A DNA stretch of 64,000 nt from Pseudomonas sp. H1h (GTDB lineage Bacteria > Pseudomonadota > Gammaproteobacteria > Pseudomonadales > Pseudomonadaceae), in contig NZ_AYMJ01000028.1 in NCBI RefSeq assembly GCF_000633255.1, forward strand, positions 26,974-90,973, written 5' to 3'. The translations under genes were made by a program, and so were the position numbers. Positions 16,101 to 26,500 of this stretch are shown piece by piece (within the stretch, counting starts at the first letter, position 1; each line of letters begins with the position of its first letter). The notes under the pieces are model-generated. The model was not told the origin of the DNA. It ran no database searches and saw only the letters and a list, made by a program, of their open reading frames with translations.

Positions 16101-17869
16101 TCAATGACCGACGCGCCACGCCCCGACCTTTCGCCCTCTCAGGCTGGAGCCTGCAACGCAAACTGGTGCTCGCGTTCTGGCTGGTGAGCGTGATTCCGAC
16201 CATGATCGCCGCGGAGCTGGCGGCCACCACGCTGTCGCAGATCTTCGACAGCAACGTGCGTATCTGGCTGCAGGAATCCTCGAAGATCGTCGAGGACGAA
16301 ATCAGTGAAATCCTGCGCGAAAACGCCCGCGCCGCGAAGTTGTTCATGCGCCACACTCGCCCGCCCACCGATCGCCAGTCCGCCAGGCACGACAAACTGA
16401 CCGCCGACATCGCCGACTCCATGGGCATCGATGTGGTGACGCTGATCCGCAACAGCGATAACAAAGTGGTGTTCAGTACCGCCGACGACAACATCGTCAG
16501 TCAGATCAGCACCGCGCCCAAGGCCGTACTGCAGACCCTGCAAGTCGCCGGCGTGGCCACCGGCACGGTGATTTCAACCTTCGAAACCGACCAGGGCGGG
16601 GTCGACTACAAGCTGATCATCGGCACTTATCTGGACAACAGTTTTCTGACCAGCGTGGCCGATGTGCACTCGCTGGATCTGCGTCTGTACCTGGCCAAGG
16701 GCGATGACTTTTCGGAGATTTTCTCGACCCAGCGCTTCCAGGATCACCCCTCGCAAGTGCCGAAGAAAATCGAGCAGACCCTGCGCGAAACCAAAGGCCC
16801 GTTCGAACAATTCACCAATAACTACAGCGGTATCTACCGCCCGATCTTCAACGAAAACGGCCAGCTGCAAGGGGTGATCTTCAGCGGTCTGCTGCGCCAC
16901 ACCAGCCTCGTCGGCCTGGTTAATCAGAGCAACCTGTTCATCCTGATTTTCCTGCTCAGCTCGGCGGCGTCACTGGCGGTCGGCTGGCTGGTTTCGCAGC
17001 GTCTGACCAAACCGTTGCGTGGGCTGGCCAGAGGCGTACAAGCAGTGATCGCAGGCGATTACCATCAGCGCCTGCGCGTGAATGGCGGCGACGAACTGGC
17101 AGAACTGAGCAGCACTTTCAACCACATGAGCGAGCGTCTGGAAGAGTTGCAGCATCTGGAGTCGCAACTGCGCCGCCGCGATCGCCTGCATGCACTGGGT
17201 GAAGTCGCCATGGGCCTGGCCCATGAAATCCGCAACCCGCTGGGCATCATCAAGACCGCCACGCAACTGCTGCATCGACGTGCTGACCTGCCGGAAACCG
17301 ACAAGCGTCATCTCGAATACGTGGTCAAGGAAGTCAGCCGCATCAACGACCTGATCACCGAGTTCCTCGACTTCGCCAAACCCAGCGCGCCGATCCGTGC
17401 CACCCAGTCAGCCCGTGCACTGGTGGATGAACTGGCCGGGTTCTGCGAGCCGGAACTGGCTAGCCACAACATCGACCTGCACATCGACGATCAGGCACCC
17501 GGCGCCACGCTCTACGCCGACGCCAAGCAGCTGAAACAGGCCGGCCTGAACCTGATCGTCAACGCCATCGACGCGATGCCCGACGGCGGGCGCCTGACCC
17601 TGAGCATCGCCGGCGATGCCAAATACACCATCATCAGCGTTGCGGACACCGGCCAGGGGATTGAGGCCGACATGCTCGAACGGATCTTCACCCCGTTCGT
17701 CACCACCAAGGCCTCGGGCACCGGCCTGGGGCTGGCGAAAGTGTTTTCGGTCATGGAAAACCACAACGGGCGCGTCGAGTGCGTCAGCGAAAAAGATGCC
17801 GGCGCCACCTTCAGCCTGTACATTCCGGCCAATGGCGAGGATTTCGACGAGACCGACGATGACGCATAA
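16097..17869 (+). CDS. Membrane sensor histidine kinase of the 11950-19250 operon
   Basis: A 590-residue kinase: transmembrane helix at about residues 18-38, a periplasmic sensor domain of about 230 residues (Cache-like by length), a second helix near residue 280 (ILIFLLSSAASLAVGW), a HAMP domain (RLTKPLRGLARGVQAVIAGD) and a HisKA box HEIRNPLGIIKTA with phospho-His about 376. The HATPase shows NAIDAMPDGG, DTGQGIE and GTGLGLA. The ligand is unknown. Being last but one in a biosynthesis-like operon suggests that it senses the pathway substrate or product. It overlaps the regulator gene by 11 bases. Confidence 0.9.
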   Translation: MINDRRATPRPFALSGWSLQRKLVLAFWLVSVIPTMIAAELAATTLSQIFDSNVRIWLQESSKIVEDEISEILRENARAAKLFMRHTRPPTDRQSARHDKLTADIADSMGIDVVTLIRNSDNKVVFSTADDNIVSQISTAPKAVLQTLQVAGVATGTVISTFETDQGGVDYKLIIGTYLDNSFLTSVADVHSLDLRLYLAKGDDFSEIFSTQRFQDHPSQVPKKIEQTLRETKGPFEQFTNNYSGIYRPIFNENGQLQGVIFSGLLRHTSLVGLVNQSNLFILIFLLSSAASLAVGWLVSQRLTKPLRGLARGVQAVIAGDYHQRLRVNGGDELAELSSTFNHMSERLEELQHLESQLRRRDRLHALGEVAMGLAHEIRNPLGIIKTATQLLHRRADLPETDKRHLEYVVKEVSRINDLITEFLDFAKPSAPIRATQSARALVDELAGFCEPELASHNIDLHIDDQAPGATLYADAKQLKQAGLNLIVNAIDAMPDGGRLTLSIAGDAKYTIISVADTGQGIEADMLERIFTPFVTTKASGTGLGLAKVFSVMENHNGRVECVSEKDAGATFSLYIPANGEDFDETDDDA

Positions 17870-19250
17870 CATTCTGGTGGTGGACGACGAACCGAAACTC
17901 TGTGACCTGCTGGCCTCGGCCCTCGGTCAGAACGGCATCAGCGTGTTCACCGCCGGCAATGGCCTGCATGCGCTCAAGGTGCTGGAGAGCGAAGACATCG
18001 ACCTGCTCATCAGCGACTGGCGCATGCCCGGCATGGGGGGCCCGCAGTTGCTGGCGGAAGTGAAAACCCGCTATCCACAGATGCCGGTGATTGTCATGAC
18101 CGCCTACAGCACGGTTAAAAATGCCGTGGAATCGATGCGCAACGGCGCGTTCGATTACATCGCCAAGCCGTTCGACATCGACGAACTGGACATCACCGTC
18201 AGCAAGGCCCTGCAGTTTCGCGACATCCTCAAAGACAACCAGCGCATGCGCGCCGAACTCGACGAACATCAGCAGATCGACAGCCTGATCGGCGACAGCC
18301 CGAGTTTCCGCAGCGTGCTGCAGGCGGTGGACTCGGTGCGTGAGAGCACTGCGACCGTGCTGCTCAGCGGCGAAAGCGGCACCGGCAAGGAAATGGTCGC
18401 CCGGGCCATCCACAAACATGGCAATCGCGCCGACAAACCGTTCGTTGCAGTGAACTGCGCGGCGATTCCCGAGGGGCTGCTCGAAAGCGAGATGTTCGGC
18501 CACCGCAAAGGCGCGTTCACCGGCGCCGTGGCTGATCGCATCGGGCGTTTTCAGCAGGCCGACAAAGGCACGCTGTTTCTTGATGAGATCGGCGAAATGC
18601 CGCTGGCGCTGCAGGCGAAAATCCTCCGTGCCCTGCAGGAACGGGTGATCGAGCCGGTGGGCGATACCAAGGAACGCAAAGTCGATGTGCGGGTGATTGC
18701 CGCCACCAATAAAGACCTGCTGCAAGCGGTGGCCAACAAGGAGTTTCGCGAGGACCTCTACTACCGCCTCAACGTCTTTCCCATTCCCCTGCCGGCGCTG
18801 CGCGAACGGGTCGAGGACATCGCGCCGCTGGCCCGGCATTTCGCCCTCACGCTGGGCGCCGCCGCCGGCAAGCGCATCAGCGGTTTCAGCGCGCAAGCCT
18901 TGCAGGCCATGACCCGCTATTCATGGCCGGGCAACATTCGTGAACTGCAGAACTGCGTGGAACGGGCGACCATCGTTGCGTCCGCCAACATCATCGAAGA
19001 GCAGGACCTGCCGGCGTACCTGTTCGCCGCGCAAGCCTCCGACAGCAGTGGCCCGCTGAGCGAAATCAACGGTGTGCCGGCGGATCTGGACGCGGCGCTG
19101 GCCGAAGTCGAGAAAGCCTATATTCTCGCGGCCCTGCAACAGAGCAACGGCGTCCAGGCCGCCGCTGCGCAGTTGATCGGGATCTCCGAGCGCAGCTTCT
19201 GGTATCGCCTGAAGAAGCTCGGGATCCACGTCGACAAGATCGTGCGTTGA
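17859..19250 (+). CDS. Sigma-54-dependent response regulator of the 11950-19250 operon
   Basis: A 463-residue NtrC-class activator. Receiver phospho-Asp is about residue 53 (LLISDWRMPG). The AAA+ domain carries GESGTGKE, an intact GAFTGA loop, and GTLFLDEIGEMP. A C-terminal Fis-type helix-turn-helix (VQAAAAQLIGISERSFWYRLKKLG) recognises DNA. It most likely autoregulates its own operon through the palindrome at 11791 and the sigma-54 promoter at 11870. The stop is 10 bases from the convergent dsbA-like gene. Confidence 0.9.
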   Translation: MTHNILVVDDEPKLCDLLASALGQNGISVFTAGNGLHALKVLESEDIDLLISDWRMPGMGGPQLLAEVKTRYPQMPVIVMTAYSTVKNAVESMRNGAFDYIAKPFDIDELDITVSKALQFRDILKDNQRMRAELDEHQQIDSLIGDSPSFRSVLQAVDSVRESTATVLLSGESGTGKEMVARAIHKHGNRADKPFVAVNCAAIPEGLLESEMFGHRKGAFTGAVADRIGRFQQADKGTLFLDEIGEMPLALQAKILRALQERVIEPVGDTKERKVDVRVIAATNKDLLQAVANKEFREDLYYRLNVFPIPLPALRERVEDIAPLARHFALTLGAAAGKRISGFSAQALQAMTRYSWPGNIRELQNCVERATIVASANIIEEQDLPAYLFAAQASDSSGPLSEINGVPADLDAALAEVEKAYILAALQQSNGVQAAAAQLIGISERSFWYRLKKLGIHVDKIVR

Positions 19251-19260
19251 GGCTGGGGCT

Positions 19261-19926
19261 TTAGCTGACGGTGCCGCCCCGGGCTTCACTCATGATCTGC
19301 CGGATCGCCCCGACAAAGGTGTCCACCGGCTGCCCACCCGTTACGGCGTACTGACCGTTGAACACCACGGTCGGCACCGAACTCACGCCGCGTTGCAGCC
19401 ATAGTTGCTCTTCTTCGCGCACCTCATCGGCAAACTCGTCGGAGGCCAGTATCGCCGCCGCGCGCTGCCGATCCAGACCGATGCTTTCGGCAATCTGCGT
19501 GAGTTGTGCGTGATCAGACGGATTGCCGCCATCGGCGAAATAGGCCTTGAACAGCGCCTCCTTCAACGGCAACTGCAAACCTTCAAGCCCGGCCCAGTGC
19601 AGCAGGCGGTGTGCATCGAAGGTGTTGTAGATGCGGCTGTTGCCGTCGGTGCGAAAAGCGAAACCGACGTCGGCGCCACGGGCACGGATGGCTTCGCGGT
19701 TCTTCTGCGACTGCTCGGCGGTCGAGCCATATTTCTGCTGAATGTGCTCGGTGATGTTCTGCCCCTCGGGGCCCATCTTCGGGTTCAGTTCGAACGGCTG
19801 GAAATGAATCTCGGCCTGCACTTCATCGCGCAGGATCTCCAGCGCCTGCAGCAGACCGTACAAACCGACAACGCACCAGGGGCAGGACACGTCGCTGACA
19901 AAATCGATTTTCAGAGCGGAACTCAT
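19261..19926 (-). CDS. DsbA-family (FrnE-like) thiol-disulfide oxidoreductase
   Basis: A 221-residue thioredoxin-fold protein with the active site CPWC (Cys15, Cys18) and the cis-Pro segment GVSSVPTVVFNGQYAVTGGQ typical of the FrnE/2-hydroxychromene-isomerase-like branch of DsbA. No signal peptide, so it is cytoplasmic. The start ATG 19926 has GAGGTG upstream; the frame continues into the repeat array but that extension is repeat-derived. The 183-bp array begins right at its leader, so every repeat copy carries its 5' untranslated sequence. Confidence 0.9.
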   Translation of the reverse strand: MSSALKIDFVSDVSCPWCVVGLYGLLQALEILRDEVQAEIHFQPFELNPKMGPEGQNITEHIQQKYGSTAEQSQKNREAIRARGADVGFAFRTDGNSRIYNTFDAHRLLHWAGLEGLQLPLKEALFKAYFADGGNPSDHAQLTQIAESIGLDRQRAAAILASDEFADEVREEEQLWLQRGVSSVPTVVFNGQYAVTGGQPVDTFVGAIRQIMSEARGGTVS

Positions 19927-19936
19927 CACACACCTC

Positions 19937-21217
19937 GCAGACAGAAAACGTGCGGAAAAGTCTGCACGATACACCTGCCCGGCATTGCACTGACAGTCAT
20001 GCCCCCTTCGCGAGCAAGCCCGCTCACACATTGGAATGCGGTGCCCCTGTGGGAGCGGGCTTGCTCGCGAAGAGGCCCGAATCAACACCGCCAAAACCAC
20101 GCCTACAGCAGGTTACGGCTGGAAGGGAAATCGAACGGAAACGTCTGCGCGATACACCTGCCTGGTATTGCGCTGACAGTCATGCCCCCTTCGCGAGCAA
20201 GCCCGCTCCCACATTGGAATGCGGTGCCCTTGTGGGAGCGGGCTTGCTCGCGAAGTGGCCCGAACCAACACCGCCAAAACCACGCCTACAGCAGGTTACG
20301 GCTGGAAGGGAAATCGGGCGGAAAGATCTGCGCGATACACCTGCCTGGTATTGCGCTGACAGTGATGGCCCCTTCGCGAGCAAGTTCGCTCCCACATTGG
20401 AATGCGGTGCCCTTGTGGGAGCGGGCTTGCTCGCGAAGAGGCCCGAACCAACACCGCCAAAACCTCGCCTACAGCAGGTTACGGCTGGAAGGGAAATCGA
20501 ACGCAAACGTCTGCGCGATACACCTGCCTGGTATTGCGCTGACAGTCATGCCCCCTTCGCGAGCAAGCCCGCTCCCACATTGAAATGCGGTGCCCTTGTG
20601 GGAGCGGGCTTGCTCGCGAAGAGGCCCGAATCAACACCGCCAAAACCTCGCCTACAGCAGGTTACGGCTGGAAGGGAAATCGAACGGAAACGTCTGCGCG
20701 ATACACCTGCCTGGTATTGCGCTGACAGTCATGCCCCCTTCGCGAGCAAGCCCGCTCCCACATTGGAATGCGGTGCCCTTGTGGGAGCGGGCTTGCTCGC
20801 GAAGAGGCCCGAACCAACACCGCCAAAACCTCGCCTACTGCAGGCTACCGCTCGGACGGAAATCGGGCGGAAACGTCTGCGCGATGCACCTGCCCGGTAT
20901 TGCGCTGACAGTGATGGCCCCTTCGCGAGCAAGCCCGCTCCCACATTGGAATGCGGTGCCCCTGTGGGAGCGGGCTTGCTCGCGAAGAGGCCCGAATCAA
21001 CACCGCCAAGACCTCGCCTACAGCAGGTTACGGCTGGAAGGGAAATCGAACGGAAACGTCTGCGCGATTCACATGCCTGGTATTGCGCTGACAGTCATGC
21101 CCCCTTCGCGAGCAAGCCCGCTCCCACATTGGAATGCGGTGCCCTTGTGGGAGCGGGCTTGCTCGCGAAGAGGCCCGAACCAACACCGCCAAAACCTCGC
21201 CTACAGCAAGTTACCGC
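19937..21217. repeat. Tandem array: seven copies of a 183-bp unit, each with a REPIN
   Basis: The string TGTGGGAGCGGGC recurs at 20048, 20231, 20414, 20597, 20780, 20963 and 21146, a constant period of 183 bases. Each unit holds an inverted REP pair (65 bases in unit 1, 20007-20071), then a copy of the end of the downstream hydrolase gene (CCTACAGCAGGTTAC; the gene has CCTACAGCAAGTTAC), then a copy of the dsbA-like gene leader (GGAAACGTCTGCGCGATACA). So the unit equals the whole spacer between the two genes. Copies differ by few substitutions. Because 183 is a multiple of 3, long meaningless open frames run through it. Confidence 0.96.
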
Positions 21218-22220
21218 TTGCCACCGGTTCGATCTGCGCCCAGTGCGAGGTGTCTTCACGGTGCTGCTGCAGATACGGCAACACCGCCGCCAGCAATGGC
21301 GCCTTGAACGCCTCCTGAAAACGATGAGCCAGGCCCGGAATCAGTTTCAACTGACTGCCGCGAATATGCGCCGCCAGATGCACGCCGTGCATCACCGGCA
21401 GCAACGGATCGGCCGTGCCGTGCACCACCAGGGTCGGCACCCGCAACTGATTGAGCAACGCCACCCGACTCGGCTCGGCGAGGATCGCCATGATCTGGCG
21501 CTTCACACCTTCAGGGTTGAACGCCCGGTCATAGGCCGCCGCTGCCTGATGCAGCAACGCCTGTCGGTCATCAATGACCGCCGGACTGCCGAGTGCTGCC
21601 AATAGATCAGCCTGCTGCTCCAGCGCCACCTCGCGATTCGGCGCACCGCGTCGCGCCAGCAGTTGCACCAGCGCCGCACTCGGTGCCGGCAAGCCTTCGG
21701 CGCCGGAACTGGTCATGATCAGCGTCAGGCTCTCCACCCGTTGCGGTGCCATTGCTGCAAGGTGCTGGGCGATCATCCCGCCCATGCTCGCGCCCAGCAC
21801 GTGGAACTGCTCGACGTGCAGCGCGTCCATCAGGCCCAGCGCGTCATCGGCCATGTCGGTCAGCGAATACGGCGCCGACACGGGCAGGCCGAGCTTGTAG
21901 CGCAGCACTTCAAAGGTCAGGTTGGCCTCGGCCGGCGCCTGGCGCCAGGTCGACAGGCCAACGTCACGGTTGTCGTAACGGATCACCCGGAAACCCTGCT
22001 GACACAACGCAACCACCACTTCGTCCGGCCAGTGGATCAACTGCCCGCCCAGCCCCATGACCAGCAACAGTGCCGGATCCGAAGCACGGCCGATGCTCTG
22101 GTACGCCAGGCTCACCTGCGCCAGATCGACCCGTTCGGTCGGTACATTGACGTCGCAACGCGAAGCCGCCATCGACGGCAGGCCGAACAGCAGCGCGGCC
22201 AACAGAAAAAATAAACGCAT
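21201..22220 (-). CDS. Secreted (periplasmic) alpha/beta hydrolase
   Basis: A 339-residue hydrolase with a signal peptide (residues 1-19, MRLFFLLAALLFGLPSMAAS). Nucleophile elbow GASMGG with Ser145, acid in HGTADPLLP and His in GLAHRF give a complete triad. The N-terminal GLGGQLIHWP oxyanion region resembles 3-oxoadipate enol-lactonase/aclacinomycin-esterase type enzymes; the true substrate is unknown. Its last codons (SGNLL then TAG) lie inside the edge of the 183-bp array and are the source of the copies in each unit. Confidence 0.87.
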   Translation of the reverse strand: MRLFFLLAALLFGLPSMAASRCDVNVPTERVDLAQVSLAYQSIGRASDPALLLVMGLGGQLIHWPDEVVVALCQQGFRVIRYDNRDVGLSTWRQAPAEANLTFEVLRYKLGLPVSAPYSLTDMADDALGLMDALHVEQFHVLGASMGGMIAQHLAAMAPQRVESLTLIMTSSGAEGLPAPSAALVQLLARRGAPNREVALEQQADLLAALGSPAVIDDRQALLHQAAAAYDRAFNPEGVKRQIMAILAEPSRVALLNQLRVPTLVVHGTADPLLPVMHGVHLAAHIRGSQLKLIPGLAHRFQEAFKAPLLAAVLPYLQQHREDTSHWAQIEPVASGNLL

Positions 22221-22441
22221 GGAAAAACACCGAAACGCAGAACCCCAGTAGAGCGCGAGTCTGATGAAGTTTGTTCAAGCGCGCTGCCACAGTTGCGTGA
22301 CAGTTTAATGAAGATTGCCGAGCGGTCATTTTCCGTCAGCCGCAACCGTCCGTCGCAACTGTCATTTCTGTCAGTAGTGCGCACGCCGGCTTTTCGTTGC
22401 ACTGAGACCAGGACACCACAATCAGTCCTGGAGGAAAGTTG
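22221..22441. other. Divergent intergenic region, no feature recognised
   Basis: The 221 bases separate the periplasmic hydrolase from the HvnA-like gene. GGAGGA at about 22430 serves the latter. No convincing promoter, operator or REP was seen. Confidence 0.5.
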
Positions 22442-23362
22442 ATGAGAATCTGGATAGTTGCACTCGCACTGCTGCTCTCTGCTTGCAGCACCCCTCGGAT
22501 GGAGGTCACTCAGGCAGTGCAGACGCGCTCGGCGGGCGGGGGCGGCCTCGGGGTCGAGGTCGCTGCCGAACTGCAAAAGCGCTATGACGAAACCATCAGA
22601 ATGTGTAACGGCGCCCCCAGCCAGCCAGCCTTTCTCTGCTCCGGCCTGATGTTACGCGCCACCGATACCCCGAACGGTTTCCATGTCTGGGACCCGAGTC
22701 CCGGCGCCATCGAGCTGGGCGGAATGTCGTTCTCTTTTTTCCGCGCAGACGCCAGTTTCAAAAAAATGCCCTGGGACCGGAACAACGGCTACATCATTTA
22801 CCCGGTATTGAAACGCCCGGTGGGTACTTTGCAAACCATGGTGCTGTGTGTGTTTCCCATCGACGGCGCGACATGGGGCCGGGATAAACCGGGCTGTGGT
22901 GCATCCGATGTTTACCCCGTCGTCAGTAGACGCTGCCAGTCCCAGAACATCACCACGGCCGAACAGTGGGTCCGCCACAGCTTCACCCCAACCGTCGATT
23001 ATTTCCGCTATCAGTGCAGCTTCGATGTGCGCGACCAAATGAATGAACTCGCCGCCGACTCGTTTTATCAAGCCATTCGCGCGATCGCACTGAAGCCCGT
23101 CGGGCTGCCGGCGTTCAATGATTTCAGCGAACTCATCATCGAAACCTGGCGGACGGGGATCCCGGCACAACTGCCCATCGAAGCGTTCTTCTATGTAGAT
23201 AACGGGCTGGACGTGGCGAAACATAACCAACGCGACTTCTACAACGAATCAAAAGGCAAAATCGTCCCGATCATAAAACTGACGATGCCGACCTCTACTC
23301 AGAAGGCGCGGTTTGAATTCCGACAACAAGATCAGGACGTCGCTGAGTCCCACTTGCCTTGA
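22442..23362 (+). CDS. HvnA-like (halovibrin family) lipoprotein
   Basis: A 306-residue predicted lipoprotein: signal peptide with lipobox LSAC, lipidated Cys15, Ser at +2 (outer membrane by the usual rule). The stretch PAFLCSGLMLRATDTPNGFH, the WDPSP element and NNGYIIYPVL are what I recall from Pseudomonas proteins annotated as halovibrin HvnA; halovibrins of Vibrio fischeri are secreted NAD-glycohydrolases. Several Cys residues suggest disulfides. No catalytic assignment is possible from reading alone. Start at ATG 22442 behind GAGGAA (a TTG directly precedes it). It lies 164 bases upstream of the giant toxin-like gene in the same direction. Confidence 0.62.
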   Translation: MRIWIVALALLLSACSTPRMEVTQAVQTRSAGGGGLGVEVAAELQKRYDETIRMCNGAPSQPAFLCSGLMLRATDTPNGFHVWDPSPGAIELGGMSFSFFRADASFKKMPWDRNNGYIIYPVLKRPVGTLQTMVLCVFPIDGATWGRDKPGCGASDVYPVVSRRCQSQNITTAEQWVRHSFTPTVDYFRYQCSFDVRDQMNELAADSFYQAIRAIALKPVGLPAFNDFSELIIETWRTGIPAQLPIEAFFYVDNGLDVAKHNQRDFYNESKGKIVPIIKLTMPTSTQKARFEFRQQDQDVAESHLP

Positions 23363-23526
23363 TCACCCGAGGTCATTGCTGATCGCCCATGACTTGAGGT
23401 GGACACCCACCGAAACGAATGCGCGATCAAGCGATAACTATGTACCGCAAGGCGCTGTGACGGCTCGCTTCTAATGGCATGTATGCCCGGGATTTCCGGC
23501 CTGCATGCCTTTTGGAGCGTTGTCGC

Positions 23527-26500
23527 ATGTCCCACGCACTGCCCCTTGTAACGGTCGATTTCGGCCTTGATCAACGGCTACAGCCAAACGTCGATCAAAA
23601 TCTTCACCTATTGGCGACGGCTCGCTTGGACGACTGTCACCAGCAATGGCTGGAACTCATGGCCCATCACCCCCAGCAGCCCGAAAGCGCTTGGTGGGGT
23701 GCCCGCGCACCCGGCACTGCGTTGTCGCGTCGCGAGCATGCCCTGAGCCTCTATCACCTGCATTTCGAGGCCGCGATTCAATTGGCGGGGGCCGACGGCA
23801 AGCTCGACACCGCACAACGACACAGGCTGGCGCAACTTCTCACACCCTCGAACAAAATCGCGCAGGGCCTGCGGGTCGCACAACCGGTACTCAATCGTGT
23901 CGATAACAGCCGTCTGCGCTTGTACGGCACGTTGATGATCCAGCTGGAGGAAACGGTGCAGCTGCTGTATCTGCCCGCACACCCACAACCACTGATCCGC
24001 TTCGAGCAGCAGACCGATCTTGAACGCTGGCTGATTGACCAGCACCCAAATCCGCTACGCACCACCTCGCTGGACTTCATCGAATTCGGCGACGATCCGC
24101 TCAACCGGGGAGTTGAACCATTGATGTCCACGTCGGCAATCACCGGCGCCAACTGGACCGTGCTCGACACATTTTTCCCTGTCGCGCCCACTCTGCCGCA
24201 GAGTGCCGGACAAACCGTCAATGAGGTCGCGCCATTCGGCTTGCTGGTTGCCGACATTCCCCTGGATCTGCGTCGGCAAACGCTGGCGCTTGAACAGCAC
24301 GCGCTCGACCGCTGGATGGGTGACAGCGAGCCAAACAGCGCGCAACGCCAGCAACTGGCGCAGCAGTTCGACGCGCTGAGCGAAGCCCGCCAAGCCGGTC
24401 ATGATGCAGCCTCGGCACTGCTCGACAGCCGCGACCCGCTGAAAATGCTCGAACTGCGCCATGTCACAAATGTGCATTACCACGCCCTGCTGCAGGCTCG
24501 AATCGCGGGGCTGCGCATCGAGGTCGAACTGCAACGGCTACTCAATCACCTGACCGTCGAGGAGCACCGGCGAGTCATCGCGTTGCTGGATGCGCCCGAG
24601 CGCAACCCTCAGTTGGCCGACGGGGTGGTCGCACGGGTGTCGTTGTCGGCGGCAGACCAGGACCTTACCCACATCGAAGACCTGCATGGCGTGCTGGTCA
24701 TCGCCGCGCCTTTGGCGCTGCAGCCAGGCTCGACCGAAAGCCTGCTGCTCTACTGGCCGGGTCAGTTCGGCGGACTGCAGCACTTCGATTCGCGTCTGGC
24801 GCTGGAGCAGAACCTGTTCAAGCGTTCGCCCAACGATCGCGAACTGGCCCTGCACCTGACGCCACTCAATGGCGACCCGCTCGCCTGGTCGCTTGATCAA
24901 CAGCTCTATCAGTGCGAACAACAAGCCGCGCAGATCCTGCACGACAACCCGCTGCCCACGCATGCCCGCGAGCGCAACAGCGAAATCGAAAAGCTGCGCG
25001 AACAACACTTGCCGCGCCTCACGCTACCGCTCGCGCAGGCCCGTGAACGGGCATTTGCCGAGCGCCAGGAGCAAGACCACAGCGCCGCGCTGGCCGGCAA
25101 CCTGCCCGCATGGTTCAACAACGTGGACGACGCGCACCGTACACGGATCAAAGCGCTGATCAGCCGCTACCTCGTCGCCATGCGCGGCGCCCATGCCTTG
25201 CTCGAACGCGAACTTCCACCGCGCCAGGCCTTCGCCGAAAAACGCCTCGATGCCCGATTGCGCACAGACTTCTCGCTGGGCACACGTGTGACCGTGAGCC
25301 TTGATCTGCCCGACTCAACGGTCTGGCAAAAAACCGTGATCGAGGGTGCAGCATCCGGCACACCGCAACGCAATATCCTGACGGCCAGTGCCAGGCGCAG
25401 CGACATCAGCCTCGAACAACTGGCCCAGGACAACATCGATCAGGACATGTGGTGGCGCCTGTCGTTCATGCAGGTCAAGGTCAGCGCCGGGGACGACGCC
25501 GATCGGCGGAACGTCGAGGCCGGGCTCAACCCGATCTACTTGCGCAAACTGGTGACGGAACTGGATCTGGCCGGACGTTACGAAATGCTGATTCGCCAGA
25601 CGTTTTTCGGCACGCCGGCAGAACCTGCGTTCCAGCAGGCCTGGCGCCGCGAATGCTTGAGCGAGCCGTGGCGCCTGATGCTCAAGTTGCAAGGCGAGTT
25701 CGCCTGGCTGCAAGGGCACATCGACACGGCCGGCCATGACGTGCTGAAGATCGCTATCGACGCGGCAACACCTGAGGCTTATGCGGTCGATGACCAGCGC
25801 ATCGCGCTGCTGCCGGCTCACCTGACGGTCGGCGGTGAAGACACCCTGCATCAGGGACCGAGCACGCTCACCGGCGTGACGTTCATTGTCGAACAGACCG
25901 CCGGCCTGACCCTGCTGTATCTGCCGGACAGCAGCGACGCCATTTTCCTGCGCCAGTACGAAACACTGGAACAGGCGCGTCTGGATCTGTTCAAGCGTTG
26001 CGTGGACAGCAAAATGGTCAACTATCTGGCCGGACGCGCCCTGAACGGCGACTTTGCCAGTCACGTCAGCCGGATCGACCAGGCGCAACTGCGCAACTTC
26101 GATGCCCTGATCGGCGTCGGGGCGGCGTGGCCCGCAACGACATCGCTGGCTGACCATCTGCTGAACGTGCACATGGGCCGGTTGCTGGAAGCCCATCGCA
26201 ACAGTTCGCGTTCCAACGATGCGTTGTATCTGGAGCGCTGCGCCTTGAAGTCCGGCGCGCTGTTCAATTACCTGAAAATGGCCATCGGCATGCTGCCGTT
26301 CATCGGCACAGCAGCGGCCCTGTATGACGCCTGGAACAGCGCCAACCTGGCCGTGGCGGCATTCTTGCGAGGTGAGATCGGCCAGGGTCTGGCCGAGGTG
26401 GAGGCGGTGCTGCTGTCACTGATCGATGCAGCAATGGACGTGCTTCCGGGGACGGTCTCGGTCCCCGCAGCCGCACGTCTGGCAACCCGTAGTCGGCAAC

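Noticed and set aside
19937..21217. CRISPR-like array
   Set aside because: The whole 183-base unit is repeated with no unique spacers, the repeats are inverted REP pairs, and no cas gene is present.
19405..21605. Three long open frames on the plus strand (up to 551 codons) through the 183-bp array, giving a 61-residue repeated protein
   Set aside because: They exist only because 183 is divisible by three and REP sequences lack stops in those frames. They run into antisense of the dsbA-like and hydrolase genes and have no ribosome site or family similarity.
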